From: Selaginella moellendorffii
Lineage: Eukaryota > Streptophyta > Lycopodiopsida > Selaginellales > Selaginellaceae
DNA: 64,000 nt
NCBI RefSeq assembly: GCF_000143415.4
Contig: NW_003314380.1
Span: 355,061-419,060 of the forward strand
Direction of reading: 5' to 3'
The notes beneath the pieces were generated by a model, which saw only the letters and a program-made list of their open reading frames with translations, was not told where the DNA came from and searched no databases. This document shows, piece by piece, positions 1-11,970 of this stretch. A program made the translations under genes and the position numbers. Every line of letters starts with the position of its first letter. The stretch's first letter is position 1.

Positions 1-599
1 TTTTCGGTCCCCCCAAGTCCCTTTCTGTCCATGGCCATGTTCACCAGCACTACCACTAAGTCAAGGCCCACATGCCCGACCACCAAGTCCCACTATCCTC
101 TAGGACTTCCTCATTGTGTGACCGTATATTTGGTTACCACCCCAGAGGACCACTCCTCTTCCTTTTCATAGTCCGGGATTTTGGGACAACATTTCGGAAC
201 ACCGTAGCCCTCTGTGAGCCTTATGGGTACTCTCCCCGCCTTCCGCCTTTGGGTGCTTTAGCTATGGGATTAGAGTGAGGTTCCATTGAGCCACACTAGG
301 TATCCAAGTAAGTAGTGCCATCCACACTTGGTTTAGGAGTATTGACTATTCAATCTCTCAGGGGAACTAGGGCTGACTCTTAAACACTTCACCAAGCTAC
401 CCCACTTGTTGGTCTATATTCACTTTAGCCTTGGACTTCCCAGTGGTTATCTCATCACCCAACAACTGGGTATGGCCTTTCTAGGCCATATTAGCCTTTC
501 CTGGCCAAACTGGCTTCATTGGGGTCCAACCCCTACTATACTTTTGGAGCTCACCAAACCCCCTAGGGTTTGGGAGATGAACGCTTTGGGCTTTCACCC

Positions 600-860
600 T
601 CGGACTCGAATTTGGACTCGGACTTGGACTTAGACTCGAACTCGGCTTTAGCGTCAGTCTCGGTCTCGGTCTCGGTCTCAGTCTTGATCTCAGTTTTGAT
701 TCCATCTCAGACTCCATCTCAGTCCATCTCGGACTCTATCTCGGTCCATCTCGGACTCCATCTCGGATTTCATCTCGGGTCCATCTTGGACTCCATCTCG
801 GACTCCATCTCAATCCATCTCGAACTCCATCTCAGGTCCATCTTGGGTTCTTTTGTGTCC
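600..860. repeat. CT-rich minisatellite (ctcggt / catctcggactc units)
   Basis: Degenerate tandem array. It begins with hexamers of the type ctcggt (about 655-680) and passes into ~12-bp units resembling catctcggactc to about 845. Any reading frame here gives only low-complexity Ser/Asp/Leu or Arg/Pro protein, so I do not call a gene. A purine-rich counterpart (agtaagagtagg-type units) lies at about 1660-1760, between two copies of a larger direct repeat. Confidence 0.75.
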
Positions 861-1019
861 CTTTTCTAGAGACTCTCTTATTGCTCGTTTCATGCTCGTT
901 CCTTGAGCACTCTGTTGGGAGTTCCACTCCTCTCGACTCTTCAAGTTAGAGCTTTTAGTCCAAACGTATTACGCTCATTTGGCTTTTGCTTCGGCCACTA
1001 CCACGTGGCACCCTTTTGG

Positions 1020-2190
1020 CTCCACTTTGGGGCTTAGGTATTTGTGTCTCACATTAGGAACTTGGACGTTTGGTGTGCTTGGTTGCTTGTGCTTGCATGG
1101 AGTGTAGCCAAACTTTAAGTCCAATTTAACCCGAGGAAGGGGATTGGGAGAGTTTTGGGAATTTGTGGATGGATGGCTAACACTCTGTTGCTCGTGCAGT
1201 GAGTTGCTAAAACCAAGTAGGACTAAATAGGAGCTGGTACAATAGGCGGGAACATTAGCAAAGGAACTTAACTAAGGTCAAGGCCGTGGTGGTCAGATAG
1301 ACAAGGTAAGCTAGCAAATTGGAAAGAAAAAAATTGTGGCTTACAAGCCACTACCATATGACACCCTTTTGGCTCCTCTTTGGGGCCTAGGTATTTTATG
1401 TCTCACACTTTTAAGAAAACTAAACTAGCTCATTCACATTGAGTTCACCGATTGTTGGGTCATCTTTTAACCCCAATCATAGATCTAGCCTTCAAATACA
1501 AACTCATAAAGCTACAATTCCAAACTTAATTACTAGAGAAAATGGGGAGGACCCTTGATATTTCACCCTCGCAAGGTTTTTGTACAACCATTTGGAATAT
1601 TTTGAGAACCAAAATTTCCTCTCCCTATCTCTCAAGACGCCCATGGCTGCAACTAGAGAATAGAAGTAAGAGTAAGATTGGGAGCAGAAGTAGTAGTAGG
1701 ACTAGGAGTAAGAGTAAGAGCGGGAGTAGGAGTAGGGGTAGAAGTAGAAGTAAGAGTGATCTCTCTAGCTACAACATGTGATGCAAAGAGAAGGCAACAA
1801 TGAGTTAGTGTTGCAACACTCGAAGTAAGCGATGCACCCAAGCCTTTGGATTTAGAAGGTTCTATAATCAAGTTTTGTTATACCTATGCATATAAGGAAT
1901 TTGGAAGCTTGGTGTACTTAGCTATTTATGCCAATAGTGAGTGTAGTTGAACCTTAAGTCCAGTCTAACCTAAGGAGGGGGATTAAAAGAAAAATTTAGG
2001 ACTCTGTAGATGGATGGCTAACACCCCATTGTTCATATAGTGAATAGTTGAATCCAAGTAAAACCAAGTAAAAGTTGGTGCAATAAGTAGGGACCTTAGC
2101 CAGGGAACTTAATTAAAGCCAAGGCAAAAGTGGTTGAATAAAAGAGGTAAGTTGGCAAATTAGAAAGGAAATATTTATGGCTTACATTAA
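1020..2190. repeat. Diverged direct repeat pair, ~0.3 kb each, ~840 bp apart
   Basis: The segment at about 1020-1345 recurs at about 1860-2190 in the same orientation, sharing blocks such as gatggatggctaacac and the run up to tggcttaca. A third, shorter block around 1349-1412 repeats 993-1055 (the ttttggctcc/ttggggc block). The phrase gggctttcaccc also recurs near 590 and 2545. This looks like an old, degenerate family of dispersed repeats; no transposase or polymerase reading frame is visible. Confidence 0.6.
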
Positions 2191-5100
2191 ATTCCAAGCC
2201 CTTTGTGCAACAAAATCAAGATCTAGTATACACTTAATATTTCCTATGAGCACCAACTCCCCATATCTAGCTCTTGCATGTAAAATAATATCAAACAGTG
2301 TTTAGCCCAATTTTGGCATACTGGTGGCTTATAACAAAGAGGTGAGTACCCCACTGACTAGAGCAATATAGAACTTGAGTTTATTCCCAAGTTAGACACA
2401 AAATAAAGAGCAATATAGCCTAGCAAGAGCCAAACTAATAACTCAAATGGTCAACAATACTTCTAAACACTATCCCTACTATACATTTAAAACCCCCCAC
2501 AACCCCTCATCCCTCACCCTAGAAAAATGCATGCTTTTGGGCTTTCACCCCAATCTCAAGAATTAATTTATGGGATAAGCTTGAAAATTTACTAGATATG
2601 GAATAGAACTAAATTGTGAATTAGGATGTGGGAACAACACCATGGGATTGATGACATTCTCTACATTATATAGATATGCCTTTTAGACAAATCTAAACAC
2701 TTACTATAAATAGCACAAAGGACTAGAATGGAACTAATATATAGGGCATGATAATGAGGATGTTTGGTGGACACAACAAGTTATTATATAGCATTATTGA
2801 TGAACTAGACTCAATATATGAGGGTTCTTGTCATTAGCTAATACAACATGTTTAGCTAATAATATATAAAAAAATTCCACCCTTATGCTTGTTTGGTCTA
2901 AGTACACTTAAAATGTCCAAGCACAAGAGGGGCCAATAATAAAGTGGTTCACGACCTTTTGCCATTATGGCAAAAGAGAGAGTGTAATACTTCTAAGATT
3001 AATATCATAAGCATATATATACAAGATGAAAGGTCGAGTGTAGTTAGGATATTTTAAAACTAAAAGAATCATCAACACATCTTTGAGATCCGTAAATGTC
3101 TACTCACAATCCTTAGACCAAATGAAAGACACAAATGAACCACTTACAATGTAAGCCATATAAGAAATGAATTAAAAGCAATTACTTAGATAAATCCACC
3201 AATTTACAATTATGATTCACTAGTAGTTTGTTTAGATTGTCTTTTAGCAAACCTCTTGATATTGTATATTATGATTAGCTCTTGGGGAACCCTAAATCCA
3301 TATCCTTAAAATTTGCAACTTCTTAAATACTATATAAATATTACTAGAGCTTTTGTTTGGTAGTTATTAACATCTTTCTTTGGTTTTTCTTTTTAGAATT
3401 GTGAAATTTTGGAATTTGGTGAATATGAAGTTCTACTTGGACTTTTAATATAAAAAAATACAATAAGAGTATTAGGAAATCCTCTTGGTTGGAACTTTGG
3501 ACACATTTAGAAAGATTGTTGTTGAAAAGAAACAAATTAATATCCTTGCAAGGACTTTATATTGCCAAAGTAGCCTAATGTTCTACAGATTCTAGCATCT
3601 TTGTCAAGCTCTTCTAGTCAAGCTGGCCAAACTCATTAGTCTATTGGTATTTAAAAGTGCCCTTATAATAAAGTTGGTTGGACTCACTAGTCCCTTAGGG
3701 GGTTTTTTCTGAAATCCAAAAGCACTCGATTCCTCATGGTTGTCAAGAGTCCATAATAGAAGCACATGATTTTTAACTCTATGGCTTTCTTCTAGCCAAT
3801 TCACCAAATTCACCTAAGTGTTAGGACCAAAAATTACACAATAAGTAGAATATTGACCACATACCATCTACAAGATCTCTTCTAATTATGAGGTCTATAG
3901 GCAAAAATTTAAAACTATAGTTGAAATATGAAGAACAAAGAAGCAATTAAAAACACAAAAGCTTTGATTTTCTTACTTTCCCAAACATTTTAATTAGCAA
4001 TGTTAATCTAACTTTTCTTTGATCCCTTGGGCAGTTTTCCACCATAAAGGATCAAAGGACAATAGTAATATTGATGGGAGAGGGAGACAAAATACAAAAG
4101 AAGGCCTTAGGAAAAATAAAGAATAATTGAGTAAGTGAGTGCTGTGATGGAAAATAATATTGGCATTGCTGATGATGTTGGTGTTAAGGAGGACAAACCT
4201 CTACATAGCCATGATATTTAACATTATAGTAGGGAAGTTTTAATCCTTAGGTAGCAATGTTTCTTTGTATTCACTCATGTTGGTGTTGTTGGAGTTTTTG
4301 CTTCACATAAATATCCTATTTAAATACCATGATTTATTAAAAAATACAGAAACCATATCTTTAATCTACTTTTAAATCAATTTTTATTTATTTAAAATAT
4401 GAAAAAATTATTACTTTTATTGTAAAAATTACTATAAAGTTTTTAACATTAATTGGTATGTTGAGAATTTTAAAATATCATTAGTTTAATATGTTTTAGA
4501 TAAAATATATATTATTATCAGCTAATGCAATTGTAAGAAATTTAGTAGTTGTATACCAGTCTGGTGTTATGCTTTAAGAATACCTTTATATTGTGTGTGT
4601 GTGTAACTAAATATAGATTACTCTATAATATTTTCTCAAAAAAACATAAAATAGTGAAACTAATAAAAATTTATTACCAATAAAAATTTTCTTTAAATAT
4701 TAGAATTCTTGATTTCATAGATTTTAAGAACCCATAATAATATAAACTTGGATTACAAAATATGGAAAATATGGAGAATTCTCAATTTAATCAATATTTG
4801 ATTAGAAAATGGAAAAACAAATCCAGCTCAGGAAAATAATATATTACATAGTTTGCTCCAGAGGCATTACCATCACATAGCATGTAAATTTGAACCGACC
4901 CGACCAAATGAACGATCTTCAATCCACTGGGAGTTTAGCAACTCCACCTGTGAAATAAAAAGAACGAAACAAGAAAAAACAATGATGCGAGTCATACTAT
5001 TAACAAGAACCTCCAGTGGTTCTGGGAAAAAGCAAAATCACATGAGACTAGAAGAATTCCAAAGCCTTTGAAGACGTGCACGTTGATAAAGGACGCTTTG

Positions 5101-6430
5101 CCTTAAATCTCCTGTGGGGTAACGATGGTGATAGCGAAGGTGTTCGACTTTCTAGGCACCCAGGCACAACGACACCACGACACCACGACACCACGTTAGA
5201 GCAAGAACTCAGGAGCTAATATGTACGCACCTCCAGTTGTTCCATATGGTATAAAGCCATTTGACTTGGTCTAGAAGGTCATAAGCGGATGAAAAGGCTT
5301 GCCCACCTCCTTCCAGACAGTCAAAGTTGTTACCATTGTCTGCATGTCGCCACCAATCAAACTTGTAAGAATCCTGTATGTGAGCATCAAAGAAAGCTTC
5401 AAATCGTAAACGAGAGTCTAAAGGCCATTGCATTTGTAACAGTTGGCGAGAGACTTGCCTTCACCTCTGCAATTTCTTGCACTTAGTTTGATAAATAGAT
5501 CAGCATTGCAACTTTTTACCAGCCTCCACATACAAGCACTCTTTTAGATACTCTTGTATAGGAAATTTATAAGTAGAAACACTTGTCTTTGTTTGGTTAT
5601 TATAAATAAAAGTTCCTACTAAGTTAGGGGGACAAACTGATCAGGAATCCTTGCAAACGTACAAGAAGATCCACGATGTTAGAGACAAGTCTACAGATTG
5701 CAAATACTCGGCCTACATGGTAAAGTTCACGAGTTTTTCGGGGGATGCCTTGCCAAGCGGCCGCGCCGCCAAGCCCTAGCGTGCTCTAGCTAGGATCAAA
5801 GTCGGATCTCGGACCTTTCAGAGATTGAAACATTATAAATTTGAACATTAAATCATCGTTTTTACAGCTAAATCAAAGAAAATGATATGAAATGGGCGAA
5901 CTTAAAACTTCGATTTTTCAACCTGCTGCCCCTGCTTGGTTTAAGAAATTTTTCGTCTTTAAGCTGCTCAATCTTTGCTGTTCGATCTTAGCTGTTTCAG
6001 CCTGCTCCCTTTCTCTCCAAGTTTTAAAATCATCTTATAGTTTTCCATTCCCACTTGCTCGATTCTTATGATCTCTGACGCTGGTTTTATCTTTCGCTGC
6101 TTCAAGTCCTGCTCCACCGTCATTTACATATTATGATCTGGACCAAGTTGGCAGTCAGATTATTTTCCAAATAGAAAAGAAACATAATCTCTCAAGGTTG
6201 TACTCACAAGTTGGCCAGAATAAGCAGCTCCTTAGCGTAGTCTCTGAGATGTTTTATTTATTTAGTCTCGAAGAGACGGCCTCCTACGATCTGGAGCAAG
6301 TTGGAGCTCAGAAGATATTCCACCAGAGGAGAAAATTAAAAAACAAAAAAAATACCATAGGATTTGTTGCTGATACTAAAGGAGCTACCATCACAATTTG
6401 TGTGTCGCTGCAGCTTGCTTCTTCTGTTTA
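2191..6430. other. Gene-poor AT-rich stretch
   Basis: No convincing gene. From 2.2 to 4.85 kb the DNA is AT-rich with only short spurious frames. At about 5165-5196 there is a small tandem repeat (cgacacca-type units, about four copies). A minus-strand frame at 5209-5433 codes 74 residues rich in Trp, Phe and Asp. Its composition is more protein-like than its surroundings, but I recognise no domain and cannot see flanking exons, so I leave it uncalled. Confidence 0.4.
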
Positions 6431-9140
6431 ACAACACGGATGAAATGAATGGAAGAGGAAAAAACGAATGACTCTACGTACCCTCAGTCCAGATTGCTCG
6501 ATTGTAAAGGTGGCCATTGAACCTCTGAATCGCTTTGCACCAGCTTCCACGTTCCATGAAGCTCGTCCGATCTTCTGTCTTTATGACTGTTGCTTCGTCT
6601 TAGAGTTCGCTCCAGCTCTTGTAGTCTCCGCATGTCAGAGGCGAACATCAGCCGTTTTTCAGTCTTTGTGAAGCCGAACCTCTGGCTCCACCGCCACAAG
6701 CAGTTTCTTCAAGTTCGAGATCATCTTGCCATCATCATCTTCTATCATCCAAGCACCTGTAAGAGTGATCCTGGACAGAATTGAAGCTCTTGTCCCGTTT
6801 CTGTCAACTAGAGAGCTTTGTCTTGATCCGTCTTGGCATCTCACCTTCTCCTTCATCTCGCTGTTCCCCTGCCGACGTTTGATGGACTCTGCTCCACTCG
6901 GCTGGCTGACTGCTCCGATCTCGGCCACCGTCTCGGCGAGCTCCGCTTGAGAAGCCCAGATCTTGACAAAATTATCTGCTATCTCCCGATTGATCAAGAT
7001 ATCTCCAACACTTTGGAGTCGAGGGACAATATCTCCTCGAAGAGGTTGATCTTCTCTTGACTTCGAAGTGTGGAGACTGGTCTCTGGCGCTTTGGAGGCT
7101 TGCTACTGCTTCCCTGTGCTGCTCGAGCTGTTGCACCTCCGTTCTGGATTTGACTCTCGAGAGCTGGTTACTTCTTGAACTTCCATTCTCGTTTCTTCGA
7201 CGTGCTTAGAACCTCTGACAGTTAGGGAATGCTTCCGCCACTTCAGACCTTGATCGTGCTGAGAAGCTTGAGCGGAAGCATGCAAAAACACAGCTTCCTG
7301 CAAAGCCAGATGCTCCTTCTTGTCGCATGTAGCGTCCATCTGATCCGTCAAACCTCTGGAGCTCGGCACTCCATGTGCTCTCTCCTCGGCTTGTCTTCTT
7401 CATCCTTCAGAGCTCCTCGCCCAAAGCTTTCCTTTGCATCTGGCACGTCTCTCTCTCCTCCAGCGCCTTGAGCCCCGTGATCCTCTCCATCAGCTGCCAG
7501 TTACTTGCTTCTCCAGCCTCGCCTTTGCGCTTCCAAACTCCGCCATCCTCTTCTCGACGTGCTCTCGTTGAGAGCTCCACCTCGTGCAACGGATTCGACT
7601 CCGTCAGCCATTATCCCCTGGGGCTTCTCCTTCAAGAACTCCTGTCCGAACACTTCCCTCATTCCACCAGATGACAGAGAACGTCTAGCGTAGTCTGTCT
7701 TATAGTCTCCGCAGCCATCCGAAACCCCAGTCACGAGCAGCTTCAGCTATATCGTCTTCTCGCCATCTTGCAGCCATCTGACACTGGTTTACGTCGTTCC
7801 TCGCTACTATCATGGACAGCCTTACCGCAGCAGGCGCTCCTGAATCATCTCCGTCCACTGGAAAGCCAATAAGATAGATCCCTCCTTGCTCCAGACACTG
7901 TAGAGTGTAGCCCAACTTGATCCATTGATCTTCTCTTGACTTAGAAGAGTGTGGAGGCGGGTCTCTGGCCTGTTTAGACGCCGAAGTTTGATGGACTCTG
8001 CTGCACTTCCAGCCGACTGCTCCGCCTGGAGCCTCGTCAACCGCCGCTTTCGACTCTCCATCTCGACCACCATCTGGGACAGCTCCGAAACTTTCAATTC
8101 CAGTCGTTGATCTTCTCTCGACTTAGAGTGTGGAGACTGGTCTCTAGCTCAGACTTGACGCTTTAGTGACCTGCTACTGTGGTGCTCGACTTGCTTGGAT
8201 ATTTGGCCACAGCTCCGAGTTTTCCCGCTCCAACTTTTGGATTTGATTTCCCTTGAAGCAATCTGACACTGAGTTCTTTGCTGATACTTTCATCCGAGCA
8301 GCTGTACGAGTATTCCTGGACAGCCCTGACCCGTTTTCAAAGTCTCCGTCAACTAGAGAGCTCTACCAGATGACAGAGAACGTCGAGCGTAGTCTGTCTT
8401 ATAGTCTCTGCAGCCCTCTCTGTGAATCCGAATACCCCCACCGTCACGAGCAGCTTCAGCTATATCATATTCTCGCTATCACCATCTCGTTGCAGTCGTT
8501 CCTTTGCTACTATTCCTTCAAGCTGTGAACATTATACCGCAGCAGTATCTCCTGTCTCATCTCCGTCGACTGGAAAGCTGATAAGATAGATCCCTCCTTG
8601 CTCCAGACACTGTAGAGTGTAGTCAAACTTGATCCATTGATCTTCTCTTGTAGAAGAGTGTGGAGGTTGGTCGCTGGCCTGTTTAGACGCCTGAAGTGTG
8701 ATGGACTTCTCCACCTGGAGCCCCGAGACATGGTCATCACGCTTTCACGTCTTGGACAGCTGCAAATCTTTGGAGTCCTCGAGAAGGTCGATCGTCTCTC
8801 AACTTAACTGGTCTATAGCTTTAGTGGCCTCCTACTGTGATGCTCAACTTGCTTGGAGATCCAACTTCTGGATTTGACTCTTGAGAGTTGGCTTCTCCGA
8901 TGCTAGAGTCCGAGCACTGGCCTCCAATTGACCAATCCTTGCAGCCAACTTCTGGAGCTCGGAGCCAACTTCATTTCTCGTTTCTTCGACGTGCTTAGAA
9001 CAGTTTGCTCGTGTTCTCTTCTCAGGGAAACCCAGGGTCTAGTCGTCTTAGAGTTCGCTCCAGCCCAGTCGATCATCTTCTCACCATCATGGTTTCGACA
9101 AAACAAACACTCATCGTTCACTCCAGCTCTCTACAACAAA
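6430..9140 (-). pseudogene. Decayed, tandemly duplicated coiled-coil coding array
   Basis: On the minus strand this stretch is full of short coiled-coil-like peptides in shifting frames, for example SELSQMVVEMESRKRRLTRL (about 8030-8090), QAELAETVAEIGAV (about 6920-6950) and ELQKLAARIGQLEASA (about 8910-8970). Blocks are duplicated at DNA level: 7668-7777 matches 8366-8494 and 7838-8000 matches 8550-8700, an offset of about 700 bp. A block around 6715-6820 matches 8270-8360. The motif near 7047 (gatcttctcttgact) recurs near 7928, 8110 and 8638. No open frame runs through and stops separate the pieces. It lies directly downstream of the Glu/Lys-rich gene at 9196-10600 and may be its ruined 3' half, or its last exons with many introns; I cannot settle which. 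Confidence 0.5.
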
Positions 9141-9195
9141 CACGGAAGTTATTAGCAAACGGCCATCTGGAATCTGGAAGGTATATCAAACTTAC

Positions 9196-10600
9196 CTGTC
9201 TCCTCTTGAATTCGGCAACAAAATCTCTCCCCGCACGATCATATAGTTCTTTTGCCTCCTTCACGAAGACCACCTCGCCAGACTGAAGCTTCTTCCACGG
9301 TTTCCTCTCACTCGGGATCCTATCCAGCATTTTCTGGAGCCTCATCATCTTCCGCGCTCGCTTGATCCTCTCTCGGTCGCTGGATTTGCCGTTGAGCTCC
9401 TCGTAAAGCTGCTCGGTGAGTCTGATCAGAATCCGGAGCGCCCTAACACTCCAAGACTTTTCCTCGTACTTTTCCTCTTCTGTTTCCTCGCGCTTTTCCT
9501 CTTCCAAGCTGCGGATCTTCTTCTCGGTTTTTCCCCTCTGGTTTAGCCACCGGTTTGCCTTGTGGAAAGCTTCGAGATACGCGAACTCAACATATCCCCC
9601 TCGGCCATCGCTAAGATGGGTTTCACTCCGCCGTCGGGTGCCGTTGGGAAGAATGTCCTCCGCTGAGGAAGAGAAGCGAACCATCTTCGGCCTGGAACCT
9701 GCAAGTCCAGAAGGCCATCGTGAGTCACAGTAGAAGAAGAATGCGAAAAGCAAAAGGAACCATACCTGGACGACGACCCCCGGCTGGCAGTAGAATTGGC
9801 TTGGGTCGCTGCTCCTCCTGCTTGGGCTTGTCATTCTCCTGCTGCTTCATCTTCTCTTGATCGTCTTCCCGTTCCAGCGGCTGCTTGATCGGCTTGATCG
9901 TCTGCTCCTCCTCTTGTTCCAGCTGCTGCTTCATTGGCTTCATCCGCTGCTCCTCCTCCTGTTCCTGCTCTTGCTTCATCGGCTTGATTGGCTTGATCGG
10001 CTGATTCGGCTGATTCTTCTCCTCTCGTTCCAGCTGCGGCTGCTCCTTGTGACCTTGCTCCTGTTTCACCTCGCGCCTGAGTTCCTTCGTCTGATCGGTT
10101 TCTTTCTCCTCCTCGTTCAGCTTCTCTTGCTCCTCCTCGCTCAGCTGCTCAGCTTTCTTCTCTTGCTCCTCCTCCTTCAGCTGCTTCTCGGCTTCGTTTT
10201 CCTCCTCTTCTTCCAGCTTCATCGGCTTCATCTGATCGGCTTCTTTCTCCTCCTCGTTCACCTGCTCGGCTTTCTTCTCTTCCTTCAGCTGCTCCGCTTT
10301 CTTCTCTTGATTCTCCTCTTCGTCCTCCTTCTCTTGTTCCGGCTTGATCGGCTCCTTGTGCCCTTGCTCCTGTCGTATCGCTTCTAAGACGATTTTCACC
10401 TCGCGCCTGAGTTCCTTCAACTTCAAGGCGGCTTCTCCCGAGACAGCCTCACAGACACGATCTTGGACCTTCAGCTTCCAGGCCGCCGCGTCCATGGCTT
10501 CCGGGTGGACCTTGTTGTCGCCCTTGTGCGCCTTTTTTGGTCGGAAGAGAGACCACAAACCTGTGACGCATCCACAGCGCTCCTGCTCTGTTCGCGCCAT
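9196..10600 (-). CDS. Glu/Lys-rich coiled-coil protein, first two exons
   Basis: Exon 1 runs 10600 to 9766 and exon 2 from 9698 to 9196. The 67-nt intron has clean gtatgg...ttgcag borders and the frame is kept (exon lengths 835 and 503, ending in phase 0 at a gtaagt donor). The first ~70 residues are ordinary. Then come ~180 residues of imperfect repeats built from EEE, KAEQL, KPIKP and EQEQEEEQ-like units, strongly acidic and Gln/Lys-rich. Exon 2 gives a more normal, charged helical region (about residues 290-446) with RLTEQLYEELNG and RMLRLQKMLDR-like heptads. A third exon probably starts near 9140 after ttgtag; beyond that the coding signal breaks up into the duplicated array downstream. 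I do not recognise the family. A structural or scaffold role is only a guess from the coiled-coil character. Confidence 0.6.
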
Positions 10601-10660
10601 AGCTTGCCCTTTGCAAAATGCCTTTAATGCCCTAACCCTTACTAAATGTATTTCACATTA

Positions 10661-11970
10661 ATGTATAAATTAGCAATATGCAATCTGGTTAGCAAACACT
10701 TTATAGCTTTTTAAAAATTAAGTTGGAATAATATCAAAATAGCAATTGTTGTGTTTAAGGAAGTAACCATAAACATGTAGGAAACTATCAGATCCCAGAA
10801 GCCATCTATATAACTAAAATCCCATTACAAACACATAGACTAAACATTATAAAATCAATTACCTCCTACAATGCTACAAGACACTTTGGCTGGAAGTGTG
10901 CTTCTGAATGTCTGGATCTAGCCACAAAAAAGTTTGAAAGACAAAAGGAAATCGAATCAATGGGATTTTAGTATCTAGGCTGGCAAGACTTAAGTTAGAA
11001 TCACTCATTCTGGGAATGGAAAGTAATTACATTCCATTTTATCAAGCACTAAGACTTTCACTATCTCTACATCTGCTGTTGCAAAGGGAAATTGTTTGGA
11101 TCACTAATTACTATATTCTACATGGTTTTTAGACCTCAAATTAGAGTCCCTACCTGCTGTAACCATCATAAAAGGGTCCTAAATTAAGTAGCTGATTAAA
11201 GCTGATGTTAATCACAGCCAGGTCTACATTATTCATTCAGTACATGCATTTATATGAGCAATTTGACAATCAACTTGCAAACATGTCACTATAACTTTGT
11301 TTGGAGCTTGGGATCACATCAGAAAATCAAATTATTTAGCCATTTCCTAAGAGTTTGAATAAACATGAACTTTAAGCCTTGGAAGTTACCTCAAGTGTGA
11401 ACTCAAACCATGGGTTGCAGATTCTACCAAGGATTGATCCATCACAAAAACGTTCTGGATGCCATAACACTCCAGTGACCTTAAGGTTGAGAAGAAGCCA
11501 CTTCTCTTGCTGCCACTCACGCCAATCTTGAGCTTGAAACCAGCCTTTTGGAGTGGCCCTTTGACAAGCTTGAGCATTTTGGGGAACTGAAACACCATTG
11601 ACTTGATCGACTTGACACTATTGATTTTCTCAAGCATAGATATTAGTGCATTGATATCTTGGTGCTTAGCTTCACCCTTTCACCCATGATGCTGTTGCAC
11701 GCCTGTAGAGAATACCCTGGAATCCCATGAGAGCGTGCTGGTGGAAATAAAGAGATTGAGGAGCTATGAATCACAGCACTCTAGAAGCAATTCAGCAAGA
11801 AAATCAAAGATATGCAAACCTCCCATTAGCTAAAAGCAAGCATCAACACCATTATTCACTAAGACATGGTTATAAAATGACTTTTTGACAGTTAGGATTT
11901 GATTTTTACATTTGCTAGTATTATTAAATAATCTAATTTATTAATAATTATAATTATAATTTATAAATCA
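10661..11970. other. Mostly empty interval with one possible exon
   Basis: AT-rich DNA upstream of the Glu/Lys-rich gene. The only protein-like piece is a minus-strand frame at 11386-11637, 83 residues from MLEKINSVKSIKSMVF to the stop. Its sense could extend upstream to about 11670, and a possible donor (cttgag|gtaact) sits near its end. I do not recognise it and see no partner exons, so it stays a candidate only. Confidence 0.3.

Noticed and set aside
1542-1781. SR-like protein (RSKSGSRSRGRSRSKS)
   Set aside because: Produced by the purine-rich simple repeat; no RRM domain, splice sites or conserved flank.
9857-10387. 176-residue Leu-rich plus-strand frame
   Set aside because: It is the antisense of the Glu/Lys-rich repeats (ctc/ctt antisense to gag/aag); only the minus strand has proper splice sites and start.
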